From: Vibrio gigantis
Lineage (GTDB): Bacteria > Pseudomonadota > Gammaproteobacteria > Enterobacterales > Vibrionaceae
DNA: 64,000 nucleotides
Reading direction: 5' to 3'
NCBI RefSeq assembly: GCF_024347515.1
Contig: NZ_AP025492.1
Coordinates: 2,666,001-2,730,000, forward strand
Under the pieces are notes generated by a model. The model ran no database searches. It had not been told where the DNA came from and saw nothing but the letters and a program-made list of their open reading frames with translations. Below are positions 51,793-61,693 of this stretch, piece after piece. A program made the translations under genes and the position numbers. Within the stretch, counting starts at the first letter, position 1. Every line of letters begins with the position of its first letter.

Positions 51793-52419
51793 TTACTTAG
51801 TACCGAAGATCTTATCACCAGCATCGCCAAGACCAGGAACAATGTAGCCCTTGTCGTTTAGCTTCTCATCGATTGCAGCCGTGTAAAGCTCAACGTCTGG
51901 GTGTGCTTTTTCTAGAGCAGCGATACCTTCAGGAGCCGCTACAAGCACAAGAATCTTAAAGTGCTTACAACCTTTCTCTTTCATCAGGTCGATAGTTGCG
52001 ATCATAGAACCACCTGTCGCAAGCATTGGATCTACCACTAGAGCAATACGCTCATCGATGTTAGATGCAAGCTTGTTGAAGTATGGTACTGGCTCAAGCG
52101 TTTCTTCGTCACGGTAGATACCAACAACACTGATACGTGCACTTGGGATGTGCTCAAGAACGCCGTCCATCATGCCTAGACCAGCACGTAGGATTGGTAC
52201 TACAGTTACTTTTTTACCTTTAATTTGGTCAACTTCAACTGGACCGTTCCAACCATTAATAGTTACACGCTCAGTTTCAAAGTCTGATGTCGCTTCGTAT
52301 GTTAGAAGGCTACCCACTTCTGTCGCTAGCTCACGAAAACGCTTAGTGCTAATCTCACCTTCACGCATCAGGCCAATTTTATGTTTTACTAGCGGGTGTT
52401 TCACTTCAACAACTTTCAT
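51793..52419 (-). CDS. upp: Uracil phosphoribosyltransferase
   Basis: Upp salvages uracil to UMP with PRPP. With the ATG at 52419 it is 208 residues, the E. coli length. It has the PRPP loop [14 protein letters not shown] and the uracil-binding C-terminus ([15 protein letters not shown]). A longer frame starts at a TTG with the ribosome site inside it, so I reject it. The gene is divergent from purM and shares a control region. Confidence 0.97.
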   Translation of the reverse strand: MKVVEVKHPLVKHKIGLMREGEISTKRFRELATEVGSLLTYEATSDFETERVTINGWNGPVEVDQIKGKKVTVVPILRAGLGMMDGVLEHIPSARISVVGIYRDEETLEPVPYFNKLASNIDERIALVVDPMLATGGSMIATIDLMKEKGCKHFKILVLVAAPEGIAALEKAHPDVELYTAAIDEKLNDKGYIVPGLGDAGDKIFGTK

Positions 52420-52507
52420 TTCCAACTCCGGCAATATTTAAACAAACCTGTAGATTATACACGAACTCTAAGGTTATTTCAGAATCTTTCTTCTAATAAA
52501 AAAAACC

Positions 52508-52523
52508 GCGCAAACGTTTGCTC
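52508..52523 (+). promoter_or_regulatory. PurR operator upstream of purM
   Basis: GCGCAAACGTTTGCTC matches the PurR consensus ACGCAAACGTTTGCGT at all central 13 bases. It lies 66 bases before purM in the upp-purM divergent region. Confidence 0.8.
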
Positions 52524-52588
52524 TTGGTAATCAAGCCCTGTTAGAATAGCGCCGTTTTCACATCCAACTTAAGTTCGAGGACTATCCC

Positions 52589-53629
52589 GTGAGTGGTAAT
52601 ACTTCTTCTCTAAGCTACAAAGACGCTGGTGTTGATATCGACGCAGGTAATGCACTAGTAGACCGTATTAAAGGCGCTGTTAAACGCACTCGTCGCCCTG
52701 AGGTAATGGGCGGTATTGGTGGCTTTGGCGCCCTATGTGAACTTCCAACGAAATACAAAGAGCCGGTACTTGTTTCAGGTACTGATGGTGTTGGTACTAA
52801 ACTTCGCCTTGCTTTGGATCTGAAAAAACACGACACCATTGGTATCGATCTAGTGGCAATGTGTGTGAACGACTTAATCGTTCAAGGTGGTGAGCCACTA
52901 TTCTTCCTAGACTACTACGCAACGGGTAAGCTAGATGTAGATACAGCAGCAGATGTTGTTTCTGGTATCGCTGAAGGTTGTGTTCAAGCTGGCTGTGCAC
53001 TAATCGGTGGTGAAACTGCTGAAATGCCAGGTATGTACGAAGGCGACGACTACGATGTAGCGGGCTTCTGTGTTGGTGTTGTAGAAAAAGCTGACATCAT
53101 TGACGGCACTAAAGTAGCAGCAGGCGACGCACTTATCGCTGTTGGCTCAAGTGGTCCACACTCAAACGGTTACTCTTTAATTCGTAAAGTTCTAGAAGTT
53201 TCTGGGGCTGATAAGAGTGAAGAACTGGAAGGTCGCACTATCGGTGAGCACCTACTAGAACCAACTAAGATTTATATCAAATCGGCACTAAAAATGATTG
53301 CAGAGCATGATATCCATGCTATCTCGCACATCACTGGTGGTGGTTTCTGGGAAAACATCCCACGCGTACTTCCTGAAGGTACTAAAGCAGTGATTGATGG
53401 TAAGAGCTGGGAATGGCCTGCTATCTTCAACTGGCTACAAGAGAAAGGCAACGTGGAAACATTTGAAATGTACCGCACTTTCAACTGTGGTGTAGGCCTT
53501 GTTGTTGCTCTACCTAAAGACCAAGCAGACGCTGCTGTTGAACTACTGAAAGCTGAAGGCGAAAACGCTTGGGTTATCGGTGAAATCGCAAACGCTGAAG
53601 CTGGTGAAGAGCAAGTTGAAATCAAATAA
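52589..53629 (+). CDS. purM: Phosphoribosylaminoimidazole synthetase (AIR synthetase)
   Basis: PurM closes the imidazole ring with ATP in de novo purine synthesis. At 346 residues it matches E. coli PurM (345). The start codon is GTG. It has the ATP-binding segments [12 protein letters not shown] and [13 protein letters not shown], the active-site loop [13 protein letters not shown], and a C-terminal domain with [18 protein letters not shown]. PurN is the next gene, but 276 bases away, with a terminator and a MITE-like element between. Confidence 0.98.
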   Translation: MSGNTSSLSYKDAGVDIDAGNALVDRIKGAVKRTRRPEVMGGIGGFGALCELPTKYKEPVLVSGTDGVGTKLRLALDLKKHDTIGIDLVAMCVNDLIVQGGEPLFFLDYYATGKLDVDTAADVVSGIAEGCVQAGCALIGGETAEMPGMYEGDDYDVAGFCVGVVEKADIIDGTKVAAGDALIAVGSSGPHSNGYSLIRKVLEVSGADKSEELEGRTIGEHLLEPTKIYIKSALKMIAEHDIHAISHITGGGFWENIPRVLPEGTKAVIDGKSWEWPAIFNWLQEKGNVETFEMYRTFNCGVGLVVALPKDQADAAVELLKAEGENAWVIGEIANAEAGEEQVEIK

Positions 53630-53648
53630 GTGATACGCTCACTTACTT

Positions 53649-53681
53649 AGTTAATGAGGACCTAATGGTCCTCATTTTGCT
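53649..53681 (+). terminator. Terminator after purM
   Basis: AATGAGGACC-TAAT-GGTCCTCATT, 10-bp stem with T tail (53653-53662 with 53667-53676). Confidence 0.85.
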
Positions 53682-53722
53682 ATTTGGCCCGCAGAAAACC
53701 TTAGTTTATGTAGGTAATATAG

Positions 53723-53884
53723 ATACCAATCGTAGTAAGTAACTGGTCATCCTAGCTTGTTAAAACGCTCGATCACGTCGTTAGAAATTTTAATTGTAGG
53801 ATAACTACTTATCTAAAATCTCTGCCTAGTTCTCAAGCCTTTTTCCTGCGCTATTTATGAGCACTTACTTACTGTGATTGGTAT
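53723..53884. mobile_element. MITE-like element between purM and purN
   Basis: About 162 bases are bounded by 20-base inverted ends: ATACCAATCGTAGTAAGTAA on the left and its near-complement TTACTTACTGTGATTGGTAT on the right (18 of 20 pairs). No ORF lies inside and no clear target duplication is seen. This is the structure of a non-autonomous miniature transposon, moved by a transposase elsewhere. Confidence 0.7.
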
Positions 53885-53905
53885 AAACTCCAGTTAATCA
53901 ATCGT

Positions 53906-54592
53906 ATGACCCACTCTATGAAAAACAATCACTCAAATAAAACCACTCACTCTCAGAAAAATATCGTTGTGTTAGTTTCAGGAAGCGGAAGCAACTTACA
54001 GGCAATTTTAGATGCCTGCGATAACAATATGATTGATGCATCGGTTAAAGCTGTCTTCTCAAACAAAGCAGAGGCTTTTGGATTAGAACGAGCGAAAACC
54101 GCAGGTGTTGACGCTCATTCAGTGAATCCAAAAGACTTTGGTTCACGTGAAGAGTTTGACCATGAATTGATGGTTCAGATCGATGCTTACCAGCCAGATT
54201 TAATCGTACTCGCTGGCTACATGCGTATCCTGAGTTCAGAGTTTGTTCGTCACTACGCGGGGAAAATGGTTAACATTCACCCTTCTCTTTTGCCTAAATA
54301 CCCAGGCCTACACACCCACCAGCGCGCCATTGATGCGCAAGACAAAGAACATGGTACTAGCGTCCACTTTGTTACTGAAGAGCTCGATGGGGGGCCTGTG
54401 ATCTTACAAGCTAAGGTTCCGGTATTTGAAGATGATGATGCTGATATGCTGGCAAGCCGAGTGCTTACTCAAGAACACTGCATTTACCCTATGGTCTGTA
54501 AATGGTTCGCTGAAGATCGTTTATCAATGCAAAACGGACAAGCAGTCTTAGATGGTAAAGCATTAGGTAAACACGGCTACGCAGAAGAGTAG
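53906..54592 (+). CDS. purN: Phosphoribosylglycinamide formyltransferase
   Basis: PurN transfers a formyl group from 10-formyl-THF to GAR in purine synthesis. The domain starts at about residue 19 with IVVLVSGSGSNLQAI and contains the folate-binding loop MVNIHPSLLPKYPG and the catalytic ASN-HIS-ASP set. At 228 residues it carries an N-terminal extension of about 15 residues over E. coli PurN (212). Two possible starts (53906 and 53918) lack a good ribosome site; I keep 53906. The MITE ends only 21 bases upstream, so promoter context may have changed. Confidence 0.94.
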   Translation: MTHSMKNNHSNKTTHSQKNIVVLVSGSGSNLQAILDACDNNMIDASVKAVFSNKAEAFGLERAKTAGVDAHSVNPKDFGSREEFDHELMVQIDAYQPDLIVLAGYMRILSSEFVRHYAGKMVNIHPSLLPKYPGLHTHQRAIDAQDKEHGTSVHFVTEELDGGPVILQAKVPVFEDDDADMLASRVLTQEHCIYPMVCKWFAEDRLSMQNGQAVLDGKALGKHGYAEE

Positions 54593-54608
54593 TACCGAGA
54601 ATACAAAA

Positions 54609-54652
54609 TAAAAAAGGCCATTAACTGACTAGTACAGTTAACGGCCTTTCTT
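54609..54652. terminator. Bidirectional terminator purN/yafJ-like
   Basis: AAAGGCC-A-TTAACTG with CAGTTAA-C-GGCCTTT, 14 pairs plus one mismatch (A opposite C), flanked by A and T runs. Confidence 0.9.
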
Positions 54653-54676
54653 TTATCGGCTCAAATCATTAAGTGT

Positions 54677-55522
54677 TTAACTCAATGGTTCTGTTGGAGC
54701 TTGGCTTGCTACCTTCTTCGGCGCATAAGCGATATCTTCCAACGCTTGGTGGTTATTGCCAATCAACTCACCAAAATGAAACAGCGCATATTCGCCCGGC
54801 TTCATTCTAAACCACTCTTCATTGTCTGTTAGAGGTTGAGTTGCTACTACCGTAACCACATCATTCGGTGTGGTTTCTTCTTGGAAGTTAATCTCAACAT
54901 CTTCATCAATCAGGCTCGCTTTACCAAAGGGAGCGCGCCTTGTTATCCAGTACAAATGGTTGGTACAGTACGTCATCACATACTCCCCATCACTGAGTAA
55001 CATGTTGAAAACACCTTTATCTCGGAGCTTGTCACAACACTCAGCTACAAAGCGAAACATACCTTCCATGTCTTGAGGTGGTTCAGGAAAACGCTCTTCA
55101 AGTTGTTTGAGTAGCCAGCAGAACGAAAGCTCACTGTCTGTCTCGCCAACCGGTCTAAAACGCCCACTCACCAGATCATCGTAATCCGTTAATTGACCAT
55201 TGTGGGCAAAGGTCCAGTATCGGCCCCAAAGCTCACGAGTAAAAGGGTGTGTATTTTCTAGATTAACACCACCACGGTTGGCTTGACGGATATGACTGAC
55301 AACGGCTTGGCTTTTAATTGGGTAGTTTTGAACCAACTCAGCGATCTTAGATTCACAGCTCGGGTTAGGATCTTTAAAAGTACGAAACCCCTTACCCTCA
55401 TAGAAGGTAATACCCCAGCCATCGCGGTGTGGGCCAGTGTTACCTCCACGCTGTATAAGACCAGTAAAGCTAAAACAAATATCAGTTGGCACATTCGCGC
55501 TCATACCGAGCAATTCACACAT
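54677..55522 (-). CDS. Class II glutamine amidotransferase-like protein (YafJ-like)
   Basis: This 281-residue protein begins Met-Cys, so Cys2 can be an N-terminal nucleophile of the Ntn-hydrolase fold. It shows RDGWGITFYEG, SHIRQANRGGVNLENTHPF and the TFAHNGQL motif, all typical glutaminase elements. E. coli YafJ is a homologue of unproven role; a glutamine amidase activity is expected, but without a second synthase domain. It precedes gmhA, on the same strand, as in E. coli. Confidence 0.9.
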   Translation of the reverse strand: MCELLGMSANVPTDICFSFTGLIQRGGNTGPHRDGWGITFYEGKGFRTFKDPNPSCESKIAELVQNYPIKSQAVVSHIRQANRGGVNLENTHPFTRELWGRYWTFAHNGQLTDYDDLVSGRFRPVGETDSELSFCWLLKQLEERFPEPPQDMEGMFRFVAECCDKLRDKGVFNMLLSDGEYVMTYCTNHLYWITRRAPFGKASLIDEDVEINFQEETTPNDVVTVVATQPLTDNEEWFRMKPGEYALFHFGELIGNNHQALEDIAYAPKKVASQAPTEPLS

Positions 55523-55589
55523 GGTTTAATCTACTCCCTATTAAAACCAATGGAGCCACAAACCTAGGCTCCAAATATCTGTAAAACTA

Positions 55590-56165
55590 TTATTCCATCT
55601 CTTTTTCAACAAGCTGAATCACAATGTGAATGATCTTAATATGAATCTCTTGGATGCGATCTGCGTAACCAAAGTGTGGCACTCGGATTTCGATATCGGC
55701 ACAACCAGCCATTTTGCCGCCATCTTTACCCGTCAATGCAATAGTTTTCATGCCTTTAGCTTGAGCAGCTTCAATCGCTTTTAGAATATTGGCAGAATTA
55801 CCTGAAGTCGACAGACCGAACAACACATCACCTTTACGACCTACCGCTTCTACATAACGAGAAAATACGTGGTCGTAACCAAAGTCGTTACTCACGCAAG
55901 ACAGGTGACTTGGATCTGAAATCGCAATACCAGCGTAACCTGGACGGTTTTCACGGTATCGGCCAGTCAGTTCTTCTGCGAAGTGCATTGCATCACAGTG
56001 TGAACCACCGTTACCACAAGAAAGCACTTTGCCCTCTTGCTTAAATGAGTCAGCAATTAGTTTTGCCGCCGCTTCAATTTGAGCGATGTTATGGTCATCA
56101 CTCAGGAACTTATTAAGAACGTCAGCAGCTTCGTTCAATTCACTTTTGATTAGATCTTGGTACAT
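55590..56165 (-). CDS. gmhA: Sedoheptulose-7-phosphate isomerase
   Basis: GmhA makes D-glycero-D-manno-heptose-7-phosphate, the first step of LPS heptose synthesis. At 191 residues it is like E. coli (192). The active-site segments [26 protein letters not shown] and [14 protein letters not shown] are present, plus the C-terminal [15 protein letters not shown] helix with the catalytic His. It lies upstream of the yafJ-like gene; together they probably form one unit. Confidence 0.97.
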   Translation of the reverse strand: MYQDLIKSELNEAADVLNKFLSDDHNIAQIEAAAKLIADSFKQEGKVLSCGNGGSHCDAMHFAEELTGRYRENRPGYAGIAISDPSHLSCVSNDFGYDHVFSRYVEAVGRKGDVLFGLSTSGNSANILKAIEAAQAKGMKTIALTGKDGGKMAGCADIEIRVPHFGYADRIQEIHIKIIHIVIQLVEKEME

Positions 56166-56493
56166 AAGGCTTATCTCTTATTTTTTTGACGCAACTTAAA
56201 GTACGCGAAATGAGAACTGAGGGTTTTCCCCTATTTATAACTGAGTTTACCCACAAACATGAAATAGTGTCGACACTTAAGCCCAAAGATTGCCACCTTA
56301 ATTAACCTCTCACTGCCGATCTGTCCAAATATTCACCACCAACCTCTCACAATTAGAACTTTAACTCTACTCAGATCACTTTTTATTCACTTTATAGTTT
56401 TACAAATATTTAATATTTTGTTTACACTTAACTGGTTAGACCTCTTACCTAAAACTTAATAACAATAAGTGATCTCTGAAAAGGAAATCGATC
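56166..56493. other. Intergenic region gmhA to fadE
   Basis: Divergent control region. It contains a 12-base palindrome AGTGTCGACACT (56266-56277), of unknown meaning, and a FadR-like site (56430-56446). I see no ORF. Confidence 0.55.
56430..56446 (+). promoter_or_regulatory. FadR operator upstream of fadE
   Basis: AACTGGTTAGACCTCTT matches FadR sites of the AACTGGTCNGACCNGTT type, with changes at the central T and near the right end. It lies 48 bases before the fadE start, a place suited to repression. Confidence 0.7.
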
Positions 56494-58959
56494 ATGAACA
56501 TATTGCTCTCCCTACTCGGCATGACAGCCATCTTAGGCGTCTGTCTTTACCATAGAGTTAGCCTGGTACGTGCATTAATTGTATTAACCGGCGCAATGGT
56601 AGCATTAACACTATTTGGCGGCGTGTCTGTCACTGGTTGGCTTTGCTACCTGTTAGCTGTTGCGATCTTGGCTGTACCGGCAATTCGTCAGACTCTAATT
56701 AGTCAAAAAGCACTTTCTTTATTTAAGAAAGTTCTACCGGCGATGTCTCAAACAGAAAAAGAAGCATTAGAAGCAGGCACTGTGTGGTGGGAAGCAGAAC
56801 TGTTCAAAGGTAAACCTGAATGGAAAAAGCTTCAGAACATTGCTGACCCGAAACTCTCTGAAGCAGAGCAAGCGTTTTTAGATGGTCCTGTAAATACCGT
56901 GTGTGAAATGGTCAATGACTACCAAGTAACTCATGAGCTTGCCGACTTACCACCAGAAGTATGGCAATACCTGAAAGACCATAAATTCTTCGCCATGATC
57001 ATCAAGAAAAAATACGGCGGTTTAGAATTCTCAGCTTACGCTCAATCTTTAGTTCTGCAGAAGCTAACCGGCGTTTCTAGCGTATTGTCATCAACCGTTG
57101 GTGTACCTAACTCATTAGGCCCTGGTGAGCTGTTACAACACTACGGAACAGAAGAACAGAGAAACCACTACCTGCCACGCCTAGCTGAAGGCAAAGAGAT
57201 CCCTTGTTTTGCCCTAACAAGTCCAGAAGCCGGTTCAGATGCAGGCTCAATCCCTGATTACGGCATTGTATGTAAAGGTGAATGGCAAGGCGAAGAAGTA
57301 CTCGGCATGCGCCTCACTTGGAACAAACGCTACATCACTTTAGCGCCTGTTGCGACCGTACTGGGTTTAGCCTTTAAACTGCGTGACCCTGATGCCCTAC
57401 TTGGTGATCAAAAAGATCTTGGTATCACTTGTGCGCTTATCCCAACCGATTTGCAAGGCGTAGAAATTGGCAACCGCCATTTCCCGCTAAACGTACCGTT
57501 TCAGAATGGCCCGACACAAGGCAACGATATCTTCGTGCCTATTGATTTCATCATTGGTGGCCAGAAAATGGCAGGTCAAGGCTGGCGTATGCTGGTTGAG
57601 TGTCTGTCGGTTGGTCGTGGTATCACGCTGCCTTCAAACTCAACGGGCGGCATTAAGTCTGCAGCTCTTGCAACTGGTGCTTACGCTCGTATCCGTCGTC
57701 AATTCAAACAGCCAATTGGTCGTATGGAAGGGGTTGAGGAGCCACTAGCACGCTTAGCAGGAAACGCTTATGTCATGGACGCTGCAAGTAATCTAACCGT
57801 AGCGGGTATCGACCTTGGCGAAAAGCCTTCGGTTATCTCTGCCATCGTTAAATACCACTGTACTCACCGTGGCCAACGCAGCATCATTGATGCAATGGAC
57901 ATCGTCGGCGGTAAAGGCATTTGTTTAGGTCCCTCGAACTTCTTAGCTCGTGGTTACCAAGGTTCGCCTATCGCGATTACGGTTGAAGGTGCAAACATTC
58001 TGACGCGTTCAATGATCATTTATGGTCAAGGTGCGATTCGCTGTCACCCTTACGTACTAAACGAAATGGAAGCGGCTTACTCTGAAAGCAGCGATGCGCT
58101 TGATAAGTTTGATTCAGCGTTAGCAGGACACGTTAGCTTTACTATGAGTAACCTAGTACGCAGCTTATGGTTTGGTTTAACCGATGGTCGTGGTTCAGAT
58201 GCGCCAACACCATCAAATAAAACAGACAAACAAACACAGCGTTACTACCAACAGCTAAACCGTTACAGTGCTAACCTAGCGCTACTTTCTGACATCTCAA
58301 TGGCTGTATTAGGCGGTTCACTGAAGCGCAGAGAGCGCCTATCCGCAAGACTGGGTGACATCCTGAGCCAACTTTACCTAGGCTCAGCAACACTTAAGCG
58401 CTTTGAAAGCGAAGGCAGCCACGCCGAAGATCTACCGTTAGTACATTGGGGTATGCAAGATAGCTTACGTCAGACTGAAGTGGCGATTGATGAGTTCTTA
58501 GCGAACTTCCCTAACCCAGTGGTTGGTCGTTTGCTTCGTGTTGTGCTAATGCCATTTGGCCGTATCCGCCGTGCGCCAAACGACAAACTGGATAGCAAAG
58601 TCGCGCACATTCTACAAACACCAAGCGAAACACGCTCTCGTATCGGTCGCGGTCAATATCTGGAAGCCACAGAGTACAACCCAGTAGGTAAGATTGAAAA
58701 AGCACTAGAAGTGATTCTTCAAGCTGAACCTTTGTTCGACAGAGTCTGCAAAGAGACACATCAAAAACGTGCCTTCTTACGACTTGATCTTGTTGCTCAG
58801 TTGGGACTTGAAAAAGGTATCTTAACGCAAGAAGAGGCAAACCTTCTGATTAGCGCTGAGGAACATAGGCTGTACACGATTAACGTGGATGACTTCTCAC
58901 CAGAGGAGCTTGCTGCAAAATCTCAATACTCAGACCAATCAATTGATAACGTCGCTTAA
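56494..58959 (+). CDS. fadE: Acyl-CoA dehydrogenase FadE
   Basis: FadE carries out the first step of fatty-acid beta-oxidation at the membrane. The 821-residue protein has two N-terminal membrane helices (about 2-65), an acyl-CoA dehydrogenase core (about 120-500, [54 protein letters not shown]) and the DUF1974 C-terminal domain. The length matches E. coli FadE (814). AAAGGA lies before the ATG. It is monocistronic with its own terminator. Confidence 0.96.
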   Translation: MNILLSLLGMTAILGVCLYHRVSLVRALIVLTGAMVALTLFGGVSVTGWLCYLLAVAILAVPAIRQTLISQKALSLFKKVLPAMSQTEKEALEAGTVWWEAELFKGKPEWKKLQNIADPKLSEAEQAFLDGPVNTVCEMVNDYQVTHELADLPPEVWQYLKDHKFFAMIIKKKYGGLEFSAYAQSLVLQKLTGVSSVLSSTVGVPNSLGPGELLQHYGTEEQRNHYLPRLAEGKEIPCFALTSPEAGSDAGSIPDYGIVCKGEWQGEEVLGMRLTWNKRYITLAPVATVLGLAFKLRDPDALLGDQKDLGITCALIPTDLQGVEIGNRHFPLNVPFQNGPTQGNDIFVPIDFIIGGQKMAGQGWRMLVECLSVGRGITLPSNSTGGIKSAALATGAYARIRRQFKQPIGRMEGVEEPLARLAGNAYVMDAASNLTVAGIDLGEKPSVISAIVKYHCTHRGQRSIIDAMDIVGGKGICLGPSNFLARGYQGSPIAITVEGANILTRSMIIYGQGAIRCHPYVLNEMEAAYSESSDALDKFDSALAGHVSFTMSNLVRSLWFGLTDGRGSDAPTPSNKTDKQTQRYYQQLNRYSANLALLSDISMAVLGGSLKRRERLSARLGDILSQLYLGSATLKRFESEGSHAEDLPLVHWGMQDSLRQTEVAIDEFLANFPNPVVGRLLRVVLMPFGRIRRAPNDKLDSKVAHILQTPSETRSRIGRGQYLEATEYNPVGKIEKALEVILQAEPLFDRVCKETHQKRAFLRLDLVAQLGLEKGILTQEEANLLISAEEHRLYTINVDDFSPEELAAKSQYSDQSIDNVA

Positions 58960-58975
58960 GGTCAAAAAAAGAAAC

Positions 58976-59009
58976 AAGAACGGGACTCTTATGAGTCCCG
59001 TTTTTTTGT
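58976..59009 (+). terminator. Terminator after fadE
   Basis: ACGGGACTC-TTAT-GAGTCCCGTTTTTTT, perfect 9-bp stem with long T tail. Confidence 0.93.
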
Positions 59010-59089
59010 TCATGACATCGTTGTCACAACTTCTAATGCTTTATCTCTTGAGGCTAATTCTCTCTAGATAACTCAACAATAGAGACAAA

Positions 59090-60337
59090 TTACTTTGGCG
59101 CCTTGAGTTGCATCTCTGGTTGAGCTCTTTTCTTGGCTGTTACTTTGCGAACCACAAACCAAGCCAGTAACCCTAATAGAATCGCGACCACATTACCCAC
59201 CGCAATAATGATCATACTGCGCTGTCTGTCATCTTCACGCTTCTGAAGGATCATCAACTCTGTAGCGATCCGCTTCTGTTCAGCAAGCGCTTCTTCTTGA
59301 AGGCGTCGTGACTCTGCTAAATCGATATCTTCAACAACGCTGTACGACTGTTCTGCAATTGGAAAGCTCAGTGGGCGCTGACTTGAGGCATCGGTGGCAT
59401 ATACCATCCCAGACCAATTATAAATCCCCAGCTCACCATTATAAGGCACTTCTAAAGCGACTTTCATTGCATCGACGTCAGCTTGCCCCTGCTTGTACAT
59501 CACATATTCATGAGGGGCCTTGTGCTCAACATGAACAGCCAAAGAACTCGGTGCGATCATGCCCTGTTCTCCAGACACCACAATAGTATGAGGTAAACCC
59601 TCTTCGCGAGACTGAATAAAAGTAGTAGTGATCGGTGTCGGATAAACCAAGACCTCTTGCTCTTGCGCTCTCAAGAACACGCCGTTCCCAGAAGTAATAC
59701 GCGCTCGGTATTTACCAGGCTCTATATCAATTGGTAAAGAGACTGTGAACACTCCATCTCCAGCTTTTTCATCAAAATCAGCGCCATCGTCAGCAAATTC
59801 ACCCATCACAACCGGTATCGGGCGTGCTTCTCTCACTAGAGACTCTTCGTTTTCAACAAACTTAGTAAAAGTGACCTTAAGCTTCACGCGATCGAGAAAA
59901 TCGCGTAACACAAGCGGCTTGCCATTAGAGGTCAGTCGAGCAGTAAATTTGATGCGTTCTGTTTGATACAACTTATCTGGGAACTCATTAGCATCTAAAA
60001 CAAGATGAGACAGGAGTTTGATGTTGTTCTTAGGTGAGACCTTACCGACCGCTTGCCAAGGGCCAGGCATCGGGTTATCGATAGAGATAATGTCCATGGA
60101 TGACTCTTCGTACCAACGGACATTATCAGCATTACGCCAAGAGTAGTATTTCTTGCCATCCGGACGAACCAAAACGACAGGTTTAGAATTATCGGCTCGA
60201 TAAATCACAAAGGTGACTTGTTCAATACTGGGGTCAACTCGAAAACGGTTGTCCAATAAACTCATTACGGATTCTGTGGCCGCATGCAAACTAAAGCTTA
60301 ACAGCAATAAACAACCGGTAGCCAATACCCTTAACAT
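59090..60337 (-). CDS. TIGR03503 family membrane-anchored protein
   Basis: This 415-residue protein has a signal peptide or N-terminal helix (MLRVLATGCLLLLSFSLHAATE). A large extracytoplasmic beta-rich region follows, with IDNPMPGPWQAVG and DDGADFDEKAGDGVFTVSLPI (a calcium-binding-like stretch). A charged coiled coil (about 340-378) and a C-terminal membrane helix (about 383-401) end it. This is the TIGR03503 pattern of Vibrio and related genera. Function unknown. It is downstream of dnaQ after 9 bases. Confidence 0.85.
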   Translation of the reverse strand: MLRVLATGCLLLLSFSLHAATESVMSLLDNRFRVDPSIEQVTFVIYRADNSKPVVLVRPDGKKYYSWRNADNVRWYEESSMDIISIDNPMPGPWQAVGKVSPKNNIKLLSHLVLDANEFPDKLYQTERIKFTARLTSNGKPLVLRDFLDRVKLKVTFTKFVENEESLVREARPIPVVMGEFADDGADFDEKAGDGVFTVSLPIDIEPGKYRARITSGNGVFLRAQEQEVLVYPTPITTTFIQSREEGLPHTIVVSGEQGMIAPSSLAVHVEHKAPHEYVMYKQGQADVDAMKVALEVPYNGELGIYNWSGMVYATDASSQRPLSFPIAEQSYSVVEDIDLAESRRLQEEALAEQKRIATELMILQKREDDRQRSMIIIAVGNVVAILLGLLAWFVVRKVTAKKRAQPEMQLKAPK

Positions 60338-60346
60338 ACTTTCTCC

Positions 60347-61114
60347 CTACTGACGCCAGAGGCAGCTTCCGCTTTTCTCGACGAGATCTAAACGACTTTG
60401 ATGCGCTTCTACTTCATCGGCCGTAGCTCGTAAAACCTTTAGGGATTTTCGACCACTTTCTACTCTTCGTATGCTTTCGGCTTCGCCTTCCTGTTGACCT
60501 GCGTTAAATTGCAGAGAAGTTTGCCCACCCGTCATCAATAAATAGACGTCGGCTAGGATCTCCGCATCGAGCAATGCGCCGTGGAGAGTACGGTGCGAGT
60601 TATCGATACCATAACGATCACATAAGATATCTAGGTTGTTTCTTTTCCCTGGGAATATCTTCTTCGCCATTGCCAAGGTATCGGTAACTTTGCAGTAGTC
60701 ATCCGTTTTACCTATCGCTGGATTAAGCTTCTCAAACTCATAGTCCATAAAGCCCGTATCGAAGGGCGCGTTATGAGCCACCAGCTCAGCACCTTTGATA
60801 AAGTCGAGAAACTCTTTATGTATGTCTTGGTATTCAGGCTTATCAATCAAGAATTCATCGGTAATACCGTGAACGCCAATCGCCTCTTCTTGAATCGCAC
60901 GATCGGGCTTGATATAGACGTGGAAATGACGACCGGTCAACCTACGGTTGATGATCTCTACTGCACCAATTTCAACGATGCGGTGCCCCATATAGTGAGG
61001 ACCACCTTCGGTATTCATACCGGTGGTTTCGGTATCGAGTACAACAATGCGCTTATTTTCGTTCGAACTGTTTTTTTCGTTCGTGCTTTGTTCTGGAGTG
61101 CTACTGGTATTCAT
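60347..61114 (-). CDS. dnaQ: DNA polymerase III epsilon (proofreading exonuclease)
   Basis: DnaQ is the 3'-5' proofreading subunit of the replicase. The 255-residue protein has the exonuclease motifs: ExoI VLDTETTG with Asp27 and Glu29, ExoII VAHNAPFDTGFMDYE, ExoIII HGALLDAEILADVYL with catalytic His and Asp. The C-terminal segment (about 190-255) should bind the alpha subunit. A 20-residue Ser/Asn-rich N-terminal extension over E. coli DnaQ is visible. It is divergent from rnhA, as in E. coli. Confidence 0.96.
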   Translation of the reverse strand: MNTSSTPEQSTNEKNSSNENKRIVVLDTETTGMNTEGGPHYMGHRIVEIGAVEIINRRLTGRHFHVYIKPDRAIQEEAIGVHGITDEFLIDKPEYQDIHKEFLDFIKGAELVAHNAPFDTGFMDYEFEKLNPAIGKTDDYCKVTDTLAMAKKIFPGKRNNLDILCDRYGIDNSHRTLHGALLDAEILADVYLLMTGGQTSLQFNAGQQEGEAESIRRVESGRKSLKVLRATADEVEAHQSRLDLVEKSGSCLWRQ

Positions 61115-61170
61115 AAGGATAACTGTGTCAGACTATGCCGATAATGTGCTTGAGGTAATAGTATCAAATC

Positions 61171-61635
61171 ATGACGAAACAAGTTGAAATTTTCACTGAT
61201 GGTTCTTGTTTAGGCAACCCAGGTCCCGGTGGCTATGGCATTGTACTTCGCTACAAAAAAGTCGAGAAGACGCTAGCAGAAGGCTTCACGCTAACAACCA
61301 ATAACCGTATGGAAATGCTCGCTGCTGTCGTTGCTCTCCAAGCCCTCAAAGAACCTTGCTCTGTGATTCTGACTACAGATAGCCAATACGTGCGTCAAGG
61401 CATCACACAGTGGATACATAACTGGAAAAAGCGCGACTGGAAAACCGCCGACAAAAAGCCGGTGAAAAATGCCGATCTGTGGCAAAAGCTCGATAAAGAG
61501 ACAGCACGTCACACTGTCGATTGGCGTTGGGTGAAAGGACACGCAGGTCACCGAGAGAATGAAATGTGTGATGAGCTAGCTCGTACCGCCGCAGAAAATC
61601 CAACCCAAGAAGACACGGGCTACCAGCCAAGCTAA
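61171..61635 (+). CDS. rnhA: Ribonuclease HI
   Basis: RNase HI cuts RNA in RNA-DNA hybrids. At 154 residues it is close to E. coli (155). The catalytic Asp10 ([15 protein letters not shown]), Glu48 (NRMEMLA), Asp70 (TTDSQYV) and a final Asp in NEMCDELAR are present. It is divergent from dnaQ and convergent with yafS, as in E. coli. Confidence 0.97.
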   Translation: MTKQVEIFTDGSCLGNPGPGGYGIVLRYKKVEKTLAEGFTLTTNNRMEMLAAVVALQALKEPCSVILTTDSQYVRQGITQWIHNWKKRDWKTADKKPVKNADLWQKLDKETARHTVDWRWVKGHAGHRENEMCDELARTAAENPTQEDTGYQPS

Positions 61636-61663
61636 TATTGGGAGCGAGTAAAGATATCCGATA

Positions 61664-61693
61664 GTAAAAAGCCGACTACGAGTCGGCTTTTTC
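61664..61693. terminator. Bidirectional terminator overlapping yafS 3' end
   Basis: AAAAAGCCGACT (61666-61677) pairs with AGTCGGCTTTTT (61681-61692). The stop codon of the minus-strand yafS gene lies in the loop, and its last codons form one arm. Confidence 0.9.
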
